Counted from the stretch's first letter, positions 1 through 8,274 are shown. The stretch is DNA of 64,000 bases from Acidobacteriota bacterium (GCA_016201285.1 JACQDE010000064.1:1-64000); one strand, 5' to 3'. A program made the numbers and translations. Notes: generated by a model not told the origin, from the letters alone.

Positions 1-69
1 AAGCAAACCGATGCTCTTCCAGTGTGTAACAATCCACTCACACACATTCCGTAGCCAATCCATGTCCAT
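1..69 (-). CDS. possible start of a gene cut by the left window edge
   Basis: An open frame begins at an ATG at 69 (a second in-frame ATG lies at 63) and stays open to the edge, giving 23 residues that start MDMDWLRNVCEW. The region just upstream is G-rich but has no clear ribosome-binding site. Too little is visible to assign a family, and it may be chance. Confidence 0.25.
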   Translation of the reverse strand, partial: MDMDWLRNVCEWIVTHWKSIGLL

Positions 70-265
70 AACTGTACCCCCGCAAGAAGGAGCGGGGATA
101 GTATCGAATTGTAGCTATGGTGTGTCAAGTGAATAATCGCGACTTTAATTGACCACTTTTGACTGATCCTGCGACTCAATTCGTGAAGAAACATACTGAT
201 CAACTTGTTCGCTACGTCCGACTTGGCACGGCGCGTTGCAGACCGTAATTGAGAGGTGGGATCCG

Positions 266-514
266 TCACGTTTTTTCATCCTCGAGCAGCCAAGGGACCT
301 CCACGCCCAAAGCATCTGCGAGGGCCTTAAGTTCGTAGTCAAGCACATGACGGTGGTTGTTTTCGATTTTGGCGATCGCGGCTCGGTCGAGTTGAATTCC
401 GAGTCGGGCGAGTTTTCCCGAAAGGGCATCCTGCGTTAGTGCGGGCTTAAAACGTTGACGCGCTTCAGCCACGCGCCTGCCAATAATGTTTTTCCGCACA
501 GGCTTCTTGATCAC
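266..514 (-). CDS. XRE-family helix-turn-helix regulator
   Basis: This 82-residue protein is almost entirely one Cro/CI-type DNA-binding domain. Residues 10-75 carry the pattern of the five-helix XRE fold: RRVAEARQ, then LTQDALSGKLARLG, then LDRAAIAKIENNHRHV and the closing LKALADALGV. No ligand or multimerisation domain follows, so it is probably a small dimeric repressor. The start is a GTG at 514; a TATACA -10-like hexamer lies about 20 bases upstream. It faces the gene at 582, and the shared gap contains a perfect palindrome (547-563), which suggests control of itself and its neighbour. Target and signal are unknown. Confidence 0.8.
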   Translation of the reverse strand: MIKKPVRKNIIGRRVAEARQRFKPALTQDALSGKLARLGIQLDRAAIAKIENNHRHVLDYELKALADALGVEVPWLLEDEKT

Positions 515-546
515 AGGGGGAGAGTACCTTCTGTATAGACCGAAAG

Positions 547-563
547 TGTTCTAAACTAGAACA
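547..563. promoter_or_regulatory. palindromic operator candidate
   Basis: TGTTCTA-AAC-TAGAACA is a perfect 7-bp inverted repeat with a 3-bp centre, placed between the divergent starts of the XRE regulator (514) and the small gene at 582. Size and position fit an XRE dimer site. Binding by this regulator is inferred. Confidence 0.5.
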
Positions 564-581
564 TCGAGACGGGGGGCAGGT

Positions 582-875
582 ATGAGAGAAAGTGCTGGAG
601 CTTATATTGTTTGGAATGGGGAAAGGAATCGGCAGCTTAACGTTTATCGCGCGTGCCGATGCTGTGTTTGTTCGAAAAACCGCAACGGCGTTGGCTATTT
701 ATCCTTCTCGGACGCTAAGGGGCGTGGATTCACGATCTGGATAGAGGATGAAAATGTTTTCCGGAGCCTCGGGCGCGCACTTAGACTCTCCAGAAAGAAT
801 GTCCAAACATCTGGCCGAGGTACGTCACCTGAGAAAACCGCCCCAGTCGGCCCGGTACCCCCGTCCGGCACTTGA
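582..875 (+). CDS. small protein of unknown function
   Basis: A 97-residue frame with ATG at 582 and a G-rich stretch (GGGGGGCAGGT) directly upstream as a possible ribosome-binding site. The N-terminal half holds a cysteine cluster (CRCCVC, about residues 26-31) followed by GYLSFSDAKGRGFTIWIEDENVF, which could be a small beta-rich fold. The last 20 residues (Thr/Ser/Pro-rich) look like run-on into repeat DNA, so the gene may be truncated. I do not recognise the family. It is divergent from the XRE regulator and shares its palindrome, so it may be that regulator's target. Confidence 0.4.
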   Translation: MRESAGAYIVWNGERNRQLNVYRACRCCVCSKNRNGVGYLSFSDAKGRGFTIWIEDENVFRSLGRALRLSRKNVQTSGRGTSPEKTAPVGPVPPSGT

Positions 876-1031
876 GGGAACTTCGCGACGAATTGGGTTA
901 CGCCGGCCTGTCACACAAGAATAGGCCGGAGCTAAGACCCGGTGAGTACCTGTTAGAGAGTGACGCAAGAATTCCTGTTCTCCCACGCACCATCTCCAAA
1001 GAAACGCGCGCGTTTGTCCTTGAGCGCAGCG

Positions 1032-1049
1032 ATCCCGAGGCTTCGGGAT
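1032..1049. repeat. CCCGA..TCGGG palindrome
   Basis: ATCCCGAG-GC-TTCGGGAT, imperfect by one G-T pair. It is a member of the family whose perfect copies lie at 1457 and 21493. Confidence 0.6.
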
Positions 1050-1071
1050 TCGGGAGCGCCCCTACCAATGC

Positions 1072-1095
1072 GCACAGGCTACAAGCCTGTGCTAC
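1072..1095 (-). repeat. REP-like hairpin with GTAG foot
   Basis: GCACAGGCT and AGCCTGTGC form a 9-bp stem around ACA. Read on the minus strand, the stem is preceded by GTAG. The same stem recurs at 34060. Confidence 0.65.
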
Positions 1096-1377
1096 TAGGA
1101 CAGTACAAGATGCCGGGCTTCCCGACGGAAAGCGTCGGGACACAAAAAGCGTGAAAGCCCGGCGCTACACAAGCGCAGATTTAAGACGGGGCAAATCAAG
1201 AGCTCAGCCCCTTCGCATAGCTCAGGGCCAGCAAGAGTGGCCGCGCTACAACGGCAACTTCCCCTTGACCCCTGCCTCCGCCGGGGCCACCATAAGCCTA
1301 TCTGCTTGGCGCAACCTCTTGTCCCCCGGCGCCATCGGACTATATGGGTAGTGATTGGGTCCCCCCAGGGGGTTGCC

Positions 1378-3309
1378 ATGAAGCGACGTATCGCGTTCTC
1401 CGCTCTCAGCCTGGTGACGCTGTGTCTTGCGCTGGCCGCGCCGCAGGCTCTGGCCGCTCCCGAAGCTTCGGGAGACCAGAACTACAGCTACGCCCGCATC
1501 GTCCGCCTCAGCTACGTGGATGGCGACGTGCAGGTGCAGCGCCCCGAAGAAGTCGGCTGGCAGGACGCTCCACTGAACCTCCCCATCCGCCAGGGCTATC
1601 AGATTTCCACCCGCCAGGGCCGCGCTGAAATCGAGTTTGAGAGCGGCGCTGTCGCCCGCCTCGCGGAAGAGACGCATTTGAAATTTACCGAGCTGGCTCT
1701 CGCCGACGGTGGCCGCCTCACACAGCTCTCGCTCGTCCGCGGCACGGCCACGTTTTACGCCAATCTTTCGAGCGACGACCGCTTCAGTGTCAGCACGCCG
1801 CACTTCACTGTCTTCATCCCGCGCAACGCCCGCTTCCGCATGGATGCCGGCGACGACGGCGCCACCGTCAGCGTGCTCAAGGGCGATATCACCGTCGAGG
1901 CCCTGGGCGCTTCCTACCGCGTCACCAAGAATCGCGCTTTCCTCTTCCGCGCGGCGGACGAGCAGGTCACTCTCGCCCGCGCCCCGGAAATGGATTCCTG
2001 GGACCGCTGGGTCGAGGATCGCGAAAACGTTTTGAGCGCCTCCCGCGCCGCCGCCTCCTCACGCTACGCCCGCGCGAGTTTCAGTTACGGCATGAATGAC
2101 CTCGACTACTACGGCGCCTGGCACAGCCTGCCCGGTTACGGGCACTGTTGGCAGCCGCGTGGCATTTCCGTCGGCTGGTCGCCGTACTGGAATGGAACCT
2201 GGATGTATCTCGGCGGCCTGGGCTGGACGTGGGTCAGCCTTGAGCCCTGGGGCTGGCTGCCCTATCACTACGGTCACTGGGTTTATCTGCCGGGCGGATG
2301 GTACTGGGTGCCCGGCGGATTCCATCAGTGGCAGCCCGCCATCGTGTACTGGGTCCACCTCGGTGGCAACCGCTGGGGATGGGGTCCGCGCGCGCCGCAC
2401 GATCGTCCGGGCCAGCCGCCCGCGAATCTCCCGAACGGCACCGTAACGACGCCCAACACTCCGCGCGGTTACTCCGGCGTGGACCGCCGCTTCGAGCGCC
2501 CCGCACCCGGCGAGATTGCCCGCGCCCGCGTCGTTCTTGAACCGCCCGAATCCTTTGGCGAAGGCACAAGATTCCGCGGTCGTGCCGCCGGCAGCGACAG
2601 TATCAGTCCTCCCGCCGCACCGGGTACGCCCGCGGCGCCTGGCACCCCGGCTTCTGGCTACTCCGGAACGCCAAGAGTCTCTCAGCCTGGTGGGGCCTCG
2701 CCAGATGAACGGCTTGAGCCGCGGACGCGCGGACGCGCGGACGAAGGGGATCCGGCTTCTTCCATCGTGTACGATCCGCAGGAACGCCGCTATGTGAATG
2801 AGCCCGGAACTTCCGCGCGCTCCGGCGTGCCCGGCCGTCCGGAAACTGCTGCAACTCCGGCTGCCCCGGCCGCTCGCGGCTATTCCGGCACGTCCGTCAC
2901 GCCTGCGGAGCCCCGTGAACCGCGCGAGCCGCGCACTCCTCCCGCGGCGGAAACTCGCCGCGCCGAACGCCCTGACGTCCAGCGCGATGAGAATCGTATT
3001 CCCGGCCGCCGCGATCAGCAGCAGGAAGAGCAGCCGACAAGAATTCGCCCCTGGCAGGAGCCGCGCCAAAATCCACAACCACAACAGCAGCGGCCTCCTT
3101 CTACTCCGCCGCCGCAGTCTCAGCCTCGCATGGATCAACCGCGGCCCGCTCCGGCGCCGCAGCCGCGTTGGGAATCTCAGCCGCGGCCTGCGCCTCAGCC
3201 GCAACAGCAGCCGCACGTCGAGCCGGCGCGTCCGCCTTCGCCTCCGCCGGCGCCGGCGCGCACCGAACACCACGAGCGCCCCGCTGCTCGCCCGCCAAAG
3301 GATCAGTAA
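1378..3309 (+). CDS. FecR-domain exported protein with DUF6600-like Trp/Tyr-rich region
   Basis: A 643-residue protein starting at ATG 1378. Residues 1-27 form a signal peptide (MKRR, hydrophobic core, ALAA), so it is exported. About residues 35-215 resemble a FecR domain (VRLSYVDGDVQVQ, then LPIRQGYQISTRQGRAEIEF). About 245-350 is very rich in Trp, Tyr and Gly (YLGGLGWTWVSLEPWGWLP), as in DUF6600 proteins. The remaining 290 residues are low-complexity Pro/Arg/Gln/Ala, probably unfolded. No ECF sigma factor or TonB receptor is adjacent, so classical Fec signalling is not implied; a cell-surface structural role is possible. A palindrome repeat lies inside the coding region just after the signal peptide, and a strong terminator follows the stop. 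Confidence 0.75.
   Translation: MKRRIAFSALSLVTLCLALAAPQALAAPEASGDQNYSYARIVRLSYVDGDVQVQRPEEVGWQDAPLNLPIRQGYQISTRQGRAEIEFESGAVARLAEETHLKFTELALADGGRLTQLSLVRGTATFYANLSSDDRFSVSTPHFTVFIPRNARFRMDAGDDGATVSVLKGDITVEALGASYRVTKNRAFLFRAADEQVTLARAPEMDSWDRWVEDRENVLSASRAAASSRYARASFSYGMNDLDYYGAWHSLPGYGHCWQPRGISVGWSPYWNGTWMYLGGLGWTWVSLEPWGWLPYHYGHWVYLPGGWYWVPGGFHQWQPAIVYWVHLGGNRWGWGPRAPHDRPGQPPANLPNGTVTTPNTPRGYSGVDRRFERPAPGEIARARVVLEPPESFGEGTRFRGRAAGSDSISPPAAPGTPAAPGTPASGYSGTPRVSQPGGASPDERLEPRTRGRADEGDPASSIVYDPQERRYVNEPGTSARSGVPGRPETAATPAAPAARGYSGTSVTPAEPREPREPRTPPAAETRRAERPDVQRDENRIPGRRDQQQEEQPTRIRPWQEPRQNPQPQQQRPPSTPPPQSQPRMDQPRPAPAPQPRWESQPRPAPQPQQQPHVEPARPPSPPPAPARTEHHERPAARPPKDQ
1457..1474. repeat. perfect palindrome inside coding sequence
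   Basis: CTCCCGAAGCTTCGGGAG, perfect over 18 bases, inside the FecR-domain gene right after the signal peptide, where it encodes part of APEASGD. Confidence 0.75.
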
Positions 3310-3324
3310 CGCCCGAACAAACTC

Positions 3325-3359
3325 AAAGGGGCGGCCTTCCTCGGCCGCCCCTTTTGTTC
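3325..3359 (+). terminator. intrinsic terminator of the FecR-domain gene
   Basis: A 12-bp stem (3325-3336 with 3343-3354, arm AAAGGGGCGGCC) around a 6-base loop, whose 3' arm runs into TTTTGTTCTTG. Confidence 0.85.
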
Positions 3360-3364
3360 TTGTA

Positions 3365-3505
3365 CGGGTTTTTTCTGCGCCCTCTGCGTTAGGTCTTTCC
3401 GTCTTCCGTTTTTCGCATTCCAGAGTTTCGAATTTCGAGTTTCGTTCTCTTGTTCTTCCTATCTGTGTTTATCTGCGTTCATCTGTGGTCCCAATTCCTC
3501 TGTCG
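3365..3505. repeat. dispersed T-rich intergenic tract
   Basis: A low-complexity stretch with repeated TTTCG words and the segment ATCTGCGTTCATCTGTGG. Related tracts lie at 8205-8272, 26590-26703 and 28150-28200, always between genes. Confidence 0.55.
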
Positions 3506-3507
3506 CC

Positions 3508-4317
3508 TCACATGACGGCAATTCCCGCGTACCCCACCACTTCCTCCCGGTCGCCGGTGATATCTCCCGACGTCGCGTACCGAATCACTTCCGCGCGTGT
3601 TGCACCGAGCTGTCGTGCCGCCGTGAGCATCGTCACCGCCGGCCCGAACCCGCACATGGTGATGCTTTCGTGCCGCACCGTGTCGTAAAGCCCCCGCGCA
3701 TCGAGCTCGAGTATCTTGTCAATCGCCTTCCGGTCCTTGAACCGCGTCACGTCGTCGCTTTCGTAGTGGTTCATGTCCGAGCTCGCCACCAGCAGCACCG
3801 CCTCTTTCGTTTGCGCCACCACGTCTCCGATCGCCCGCCCCAGTTCCTCGAGCGCGCCAAAGCGGTCCGTCCCCAGAGCGATCGGCACAAACTGGAAATC
3901 CCCCGCGAGCTGTTGCAGGAACGGCAACTGCACCTCGAGCGAGTGCTCCATCCGGTGCGCCACCGAATCTTCACGCAACAGCGCGCAGGCGCTCTTCAGC
4001 TCCACCGCCATTGTGCTGTCAATCTTTGCTTCCCCCAGCGGCGTCCGCCACGACCCCTCGGACATGATGGCCACGGGCTGCCCCTCACGGAAATGCCGCG
4101 GGCACAGAATAATGTACCGCGACGGCAGCTCCAGCCGCCGGAACACCGCCCCGGCCACATGTCCCGAATACATGTACCCAGCGTGCGGCACCACGCAGCC
4201 CAGCGCGCGCAACTTCGGCGCGGCTACGGCTTCGCCCAGCAACTGTTCAATTTGATGTTTCAGCTCCCGGGGATTGGCGGGGTAAAACCGGCCTGCGACG
4301 GCGGGCTCGCGGATCAT
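3508..4317 (-). CDS. Memo-like protein (AmmeMemoRadiSam system protein B)
   Basis: A 269-residue protein that aligns over its whole length with the Memo/MEMO1 family, which has a fold related to class III extradiol dioxygenases. Family marks include MIREPAVAGRFYP at the start, VVPHAGYMYSG near residues 43-53, and LVASSDMNHYES near 180. The His/Asp residues of these motifs form the putative metal site; the reaction is not established for the family. AGGAGG precedes the ATG at 4317. It is last in a minus-strand run of four genes. In many bacteria the family sits beside AmmeMemoRadiSam A and a radical SAM protein; neither partner is in this window. Confidence 0.85.
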   Translation of the reverse strand: MIREPAVAGRFYPANPRELKHQIEQLLGEAVAAPKLRALGCVVPHAGYMYSGHVAGAVFRRLELPSRYIILCPRHFREGQPVAIMSEGSWRTPLGEAKIDSTMAVELKSACALLREDSVAHRMEHSLEVQLPFLQQLAGDFQFVPIALGTDRFGALEELGRAIGDVVAQTKEAVLLVASSDMNHYESDDVTRFKDRKAIDKILELDARGLYDTVRHESITMCGFGPAVTMLTAARQLGATRAEVIRYATSGDITGDREEVVGYAGIAVM

Positions 4318-4350
4318 ATTGAGCCTCCTCTTGCGCTACTTCGCGGCGGC

Positions 4351-4704
4351 TCAGAGAGGTTTCGAGGGTTTTCCGGTGATCTTCACGGCCACGTCACTGC
4401 CCGGCTCGTGGTGGATTTCCACTTTGTCACCGTGCTGGTAGCCGCCCCGGTCGATGATCTGTTGCATTTTGTCGCGTACGTCCGGCGTGTACGTGAACGT
4501 TCGGATCACGCGCTCGTCTGTCCGGCTCCGCACGATGATCTGCACGTTCGTCATCGACAGCACTTCGCCCTTGAACTTCTCGATTCTCTTCTTCGGCGTC
4601 TTCAGCCGGATCGGTTTCCCTGTCTCCACCTGCGCGGAGACACCCGTTGCCAGGACGGCCATCGCCGCCCCCAACAGCGCTGCGCGGATGCTAGAACGAA
4701 TCAT
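4351..4704 (-). CDS. small exported protein of unknown function
   Basis: A 117-residue protein with a signal peptide (residues 1-24, ending GVSAQ). The mature part is basic and beta-rich, with KFKGEVLSMTNVQIIVRSR and a C-terminal GDKVEIHHEPGSDVAVKI that reads like a small OB- or SH3-like barrel. It overlaps the upstream gene by 14 bases and has no ribosome-binding site of its own, so translational coupling is likely. I do not recognise the family; a periplasmic location follows from the signal peptide. Confidence 0.6.
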   Translation of the reverse strand: MIRSSIRAALLGAAMAVLATGVSAQVETGKPIRLKTPKKRIEKFKGEVLSMTNVQIIVRSRTDERVIRTFTYTPDVRDKMQQIIDRGGYQHGDKVEIHHEPGSDVAVKITGKPSKPL

Positions 4705-5032
4705 CGAGGGAAATTTTCAGTGATTTCAGGAATTTGATGTCTTGCGCGGTCATCTGCACTCTTGGCGTTTCCGCGCCTTCTTCTTCGAGGATCTCTTCGT
4801 CCACCCGGATGTGCAGCGATTCGAGGAAGCGCCGGTCCTGCGTAGTCAGTTTGCTCGGCTCGGCGCTCCGCTTCGCCAGCCCGATGGTCGCGTCCAGCTT
4901 CAGCACGATGTCGAAGCCCGCGGCGCGCACGTTGGCGATGGCTTCTGCGATTCGCTCCGAATCGGACACGGTCTCATTGATCGCGTGGCCCAGCTCCCGT
5001 AGCAATTGCTTCAACTGGTCGTCCAGTTGCAC
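4691..5032 (-). CDS. small unknown protein, probably cytoplasmic
   Basis: The frame is open from 5116, but GTG at 5032 is preferred because GAGGAGG lies 6 bases before it. This gives 113 residues. The N-terminal part (LDDQLKQLLRELGHAINETV) is helical. Two similar segments follow: LTTQDRRFLESLHIRVDEE at about 68-86 and MTAQDIKFLKSLKISLDD at about 95-112. They look like an internal duplication of a T-x-Q-D-x-x-F-L-x-S-L motif. No family recognised. It is coupled to the next gene by a 14-base overlap. Confidence 0.55.
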   Translation of the reverse strand: MQLDDQLKQLLRELGHAINETVSDSERIAEAIANVRAAGFDIVLKLDATIGLAKRSAEPSKLTTQDRRFLESLHIRVDEEILEEEGAETPRVQMTAQDIKFLKSLKISLDDSF

Positions 5033-5128
5033 GGCCAACCTCCTCGAGGCTACTCTCTCTAATTCTATGACGCGGCCCGGAGTCAAACAAGTGCCGTTTT
5101 CCGGCGTGCCACCCACTTGCCGTTCCGT

Positions 5129-5941
5129 TCACAGGAAGAATCGCCTCTGGCTGTGCACCGCGTCGCCGAACTCCCGCATGAAATTCATGCCGCCTTCGTC
5201 CAGCGGCCCGTGTTCCACCGCCTCCAAGTTTTCGCGAAGCTGTTCGGCGCTGGTCGGCGCCGTCAAGCAGACATGCACATGCGGATTGCTCAGCACGAAG
5301 CGATAGCATTCTCCCGCCGTTGGAACCCGACCATTCTCCGGCCAGCCGCGCGGCCGCCGCAGCAAGTATGTCCACCGCGTCGCTGTATAACTCACCACCC
5401 CGGGATTCGAGGCCGCCAGATGCGGAAAGATCTCCTGCTCCGCGCCGCGATGCGCCGCGTTATAGCGCATCATCAAGACATCCAGCAGACCCTGCCGTAC
5501 GAGTTCCCCCGCGTATTTGCGCTCGTGCGTGGAAATCCCGATGTGCCGGATCCTGCCTTCCTCACGGTATTTCTGAAGAATCTCCACAGACTTCGGGCGC
5601 AGTTTTCCCGTCCCCACCCAACCGATCAGGAACACGTCCACGTAGTCTGTGCGCAATCGTCGCAGGGCGCTCTCCACCCCGCGGCGGAGGAACCACTCGC
5701 CCAGGTTGGTGCATCCGGCGGCGATCACCAGTTTCTCCCGCTGAGCGGGGAGCACTTCGCGCAGCGCGCGCGTCATCTGCGTGTCGGTGAAATGCCAGAG
5801 CAGAAAGTTTATTCCGGCCTCGATGCCTTCGCGCACCGCGCGTTCCCCCGGACGATACAGCGCGCCCAGCCCCAGCCGGAACACCCGCCGCCCCGTCCTG
5901 CCCAGCGTCGTCTGAAGAAAATCGGAGTTCCTGGAATTCAT
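5129..5941 (-). CDS. aldo/keto reductase family protein with degenerate catalytic residues
   Basis: A 270-residue protein of the AKR (beta/alpha)8 type: the N-terminal LGRTGRRVFRLGLGA, then GIEAGINF, LRTDYVDVFLIGW, and IRHIGISTHE are all family positions. The catalytic tetrad seems broken. Where AKRs normally have D-x4-Y after GxNFFD, this protein reads NFLLWHFTDTQ (residues 45-55). The histidine of the usual LYxxHWP is glycine in VFLIGWVG. The lysine region EKLVIAAG is kept. It is also shorter than usual. It may bind NADPH without normal reductase chemistry, or use other residues. First gene of a minus-strand run. Confidence 0.75.
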   Translation of the reverse strand: MNSRNSDFLQTTLGRTGRRVFRLGLGALYRPGERAVREGIEAGINFLLWHFTDTQMTRALREVLPAQREKLVIAAGCTNLGEWFLRRGVESALRRLRTDYVDVFLIGWVGTGKLRPKSVEILQKYREEGRIRHIGISTHERKYAGELVRQGLLDVLMMRYNAAHRGAEQEIFPHLAASNPGVVSYTATRWTYLLRRPRGWPENGRVPTAGECYRFVLSNPHVHVCLTAPTSAEQLRENLEAVEHGPLDEGGMNFMREFGDAVHSQRRFFL

Positions 5942-6078
5942 GCCAACTCCCGGTCGTCAGCCCAGTTGGCCGCCTTCAATGACGCCATCTTACTCGCCCT
6001 TGTACTTCTCAACAATCCACCGCAGCGCTTGCTGTGTGCCACCGGCACTCACCACGAGTCACTTGCCACACGCCACTC

Positions 6079-6087
6079 TGCTAGAAT
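6079..6087 (+). promoter_or_regulatory. extended -10 promoter element
   Basis: TGCTAGAAT matches an extended -10 (TGn plus hexamer). The GTG at 6094 lies 7 bases after it, about where transcription would start, so the message may be leaderless. Confidence 0.45.
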
Positions 6088-6093
6088 GTGCCC

Positions 6094-6351
6094 GTGGCCG
6101 ATGGCTTCATTGCCGCGCTATTTTCCGCACTGACGGCGTTCCTGCGCTCAGTCGCGCGCGTGATCCGCCAGTTGTTTCACGAGGTCGCCGGCGCGTTTTT
6201 CGCGCTTTTCGCCGCGCTCGGCGCTGTTTCCGCCTGGCGCCACTGGCAGCGCGGCTCGGAAGTCTGGTTATTGGGAATTGCGGTGGCGTTTACTCTGATG
6301 ATGGCGGCGTTCGCTTTCGCCTCGTTTCGCAGCGCTCGCCGCGTGCGGTAA
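6094..6351 (+). CDS. small membrane protein of unknown function
   Basis: An 85-residue protein when started at GTG 6094, which coincides with the expected transcription start of the -10 element at 6079; GTG 6088 would overlap that element. Two hydrophobic segments are visible: about residues 25-45 (FFALFAALGAVSAW) and 54-75 (VWLLGIAVAFTLMMAAFAFA), separated by RHWQRGS. Both ends are Arg-rich. No family recognised. It is divergent from the AKR-like gene and upstream of the acyl-CoA mutase, with a repeat tract in between. Confidence 0.5.
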   Translation: MADGFIAALFSALTAFLRSVARVIRQLFHEVAGAFFALFAALGAVSAWRHWQRGSEVWLLGIAVAFTLMMAAFAFASFRSARRVR

Positions 6352-6354
6352 GAT

Positions 6355-6475
6355 CAGAAATTAGAAAACAGAAAATGGAAAATTGGCCGCACAAAACTCA
6401 AACAGGTCGCACAATGGGATTCCAGCGTCCCTCCTATTTTCTAATTTCTCTTTTCTATTTTCTTTTCCGCTGATC
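6355..6475. repeat. imperfect palindromic A-rich/T-rich element
   Basis: The left part is A-rich (AGAAATTAGAAAACAGAAAA) and the right part T-rich (TATTTTCTAATTTCTC), roughly reverse complements separated by about 50 bases. It ends just before the mutase start. A related element lies at 29455-29566. Confidence 0.55.
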
Positions 6476-8101
6476 ATGCCCAAGTCATCCGACAAACCGC
6501 CTCTGGCCAACGACACCGAGAGGGATTTCACCACTCTCTCCGGCCTGCCCCTCGAGCGCGTTTACACCCCCGCTAACCTTGCCGCCTCCGACCCCGACCA
6601 GCAAATCGGCTATCCCGGCGAGGCCCCGTTCACCCGCGGCGTCTATCCCACGATGTATCGCGGCCGCCTCTGGACCATGCGCCAGTACGCCGGCTTCGGC
6701 AGCGCCGTCGAGTCCAATCGCCGCTACCGCTACCTTCTCGCCCAGGGCCAGACCGGCCTCTCCGTCGCCTTCGATCTCCCCACGCAGATCGGTCTCGACT
6801 CCGACCACGCTCTCGCTCGCGGCGAAGTCGGCAAGGTGGGCGTGGCCATTGATTCTCTCGAGGACATGGAGACTCTCTTCGACGGCATCCCGCTCGGCCG
6901 CGTCTCCACCTCGATGACCATCAACGCCACGGCCGCGATTCTCCTTTCGCTCTACGTTGCCGTCGCAAAAAAGCAGGGCACCGATCTCAAGCGGCTCGCC
7001 GGCACCATCCAGAACGATGTGCTCAAGGAATACGTCGCCCGCGGCACCTACATTTATCCCGTCCGCGCCGCGATGCGCGTCGTCACCGACATCTTCGCCT
7101 GGTGCCGCACCGAGCTCTCCAACTGGAACACGATTTCCATCTCCGGCTATCACATTCGCGAAGCCGGCTCCACCGCCGTGCAGGAAGCCGCCTTCACCCT
7201 CGCCGACGCCATCGCCTACGTCCAGGCCGCGCTCGACGCCGGGCTCGCCGTGGACGACTTCGCTCCGCAGCTCTCCTTCTTCTTCAACGCGCACAGCGAC
7301 CTGCTCGAGGAAATTGCCAAGTTCCGCGCCGCCCGCCGCCTCTGGGCGCGCATCATGAAGGAGCGTTTCGCCGCCAAAGACCCGCGTTCGATGATGCTCC
7401 GCTTTCACGCCCAGACCGCTGGCAGTTCGCTCACTGCGCAGCAGCCGGAAAATAACATCGTCCGCGTGGCCATCCAGGCACTCGCCGCGGTGCTGGGCGG
7501 TTGCCAATCTCTGCACTGCAACGCGCTCGATGAGGCCCTTGCCCTGCCGACCGAGCAGGCCGCGCTGCTCGCCCTGCGCACGCAGCAGATCCTCGCGCAG
7601 GAAAGCGGCGTGGCGAACACCGCCGACCCGGTCGCCGGCTCTTACGCCGTCGAAAAGCTCACCGATGAGATCGAAGCTGGCGCGCGCGAGTACATCGAGA
7701 AGATTGACGCCATGGGCGGCATGCTCCGCGCCATCGAAACCGGCTACGTCCAGGCCGAAATCCAAAAAGCCGCGTACGATTATCAACTCGCCGTCGAGCG
7801 CCGCGCGCGCGTTGTCGTTGGCGTCAACCAGTTCGTCGCCGAGGAAGAAAAGCCCATCCCCATCCTGCGCATCGACCCGGAGATCGAGTCCGCCCAGGTC
7901 GCGCGCCTCCATGCGCTCCGCGCAAAACGCGACGCTGCGAAGACCCGCGCCGCCCTCGCCGAAGTCGAGTGCCGCGCAGCCTCCGGCGAAAATCTCATGC
8001 CCGCCATCCTCACTGCCGTCGAGGCCTATGCCACCGTCGGCGAAATCTCCGACGCCCTCCGCCGCGTCTTCGGCGAATTCCAAGAGTCCGTCGTCATCTG
8101 A
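6476..8101 (+). CDS. methylmalonyl-CoA mutase-type acyl-CoA mutase, large subunit
   Basis: A 541-residue protein from ATG 6476; the frame is open further upstream but only through repeat DNA. It matches the substrate-binding TIM-barrel domain of B12-dependent acyl-CoA mutases: [52 protein letters not shown] and [16 protein letters not shown]. There is no cobalamin-binding domain (no DxHxxG), so it is the split type that needs a separate small subunit, not seen in the window. The substrate could be methylmalonyl-, isobutyryl- or ethylmalonyl-CoA; the sequence does not decide this by eye. It isomerises the acyl-CoA carbon skeleton through adenosylcobalamin radicals, linking it to the cobalamin import locus at 28-34 kb. 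Confidence 0.9.
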   Translation: MPKSSDKPPLANDTERDFTTLSGLPLERVYTPANLAASDPDQQIGYPGEAPFTRGVYPTMYRGRLWTMRQYAGFGSAVESNRRYRYLLAQGQTGLSVAFDLPTQIGLDSDHALARGEVGKVGVAIDSLEDMETLFDGIPLGRVSTSMTINATAAILLSLYVAVAKKQGTDLKRLAGTIQNDVLKEYVARGTYIYPVRAAMRVVTDIFAWCRTELSNWNTISISGYHIREAGSTAVQEAAFTLADAIAYVQAALDAGLAVDDFAPQLSFFFNAHSDLLEEIAKFRAARRLWARIMKERFAAKDPRSMMLRFHAQTAGSSLTAQQPENNIVRVAIQALAAVLGGCQSLHCNALDEALALPTEQAALLALRTQQILAQESGVANTADPVAGSYAVEKLTDEIEAGAREYIEKIDAMGGMLRAIETGYVQAEIQKAAYDYQLAVERRARVVVGVNQFVAEEEKPIPILRIDPEIESAQVARLHALRAKRDAAKTRAALAEVECRAASGENLMPAILTAVEAYATVGEISDALRRVFGEFQESVVI

Positions 8102-8274
8102 CCGCGGCGCCGGGGCCTGCCCTGAGCCGGCCGAATGGGTCTCGCCTGCTCACCGCCAAGTTATAACTGCGCAGCCTTGAATCTTCGGGCCTGCGCCCCC
8201 CTGGAGTGCAGTTCTGCTTCCGGCTCCGTTTCTTCCTCTGTGCCTCGGTGTCTCTGTGGCAAAATCTTCCTTCG
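8102..8274. repeat. intergenic repeat tract
   Basis: Contains GCCTGCCCTGAGCCGG, a version of a word seen again at 28202, and the GTGCCTCGGTGTCTCTGTGG tract of the T-rich dispersed family. Confidence 0.45.

Larger units (their letters stand above)
876..1377. other. repeat-rich gap without a convincing gene
   Basis: About 500 bases upstream of the FecR-domain gene. The frames open here read through palindromes and have no family-like sequence. It contains a CCCGAGGCTTCGGG palindrome (1032-1049) and a GTAG-footed hairpin (1072-1095). A G-rich AGGGGG lies just before the ATG at 1378. Confidence 0.6.

Noticed and set aside
224-242. Sigma-54-like promoter TGGCACG...TTGCA
   Set aside because: The spacing between the GG and GC elements is one base too long for sigma-54, and no enhancer-binding protein gene is nearby.
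872-1351. 159-codon plus-strand frame
   Set aside because: It reads through palindromic repeats (for example RLQACATRT is a hairpin in translation), lacks a ribosome-binding site and has no family-like sequence.
2059-3273. 404-codon minus-strand Arg-rich frame opposite the FecR-domain gene
   Set aside because: It is the mirror of the Pro-rich tail; its composition is not protein-like.
6485-8083. 532-codon minus-strand frame opposite the acyl-CoA mutase
   Set aside because: Low-complexity Gly/Ala/Asp-rich mirror of a conserved gene; no recognisable domain.
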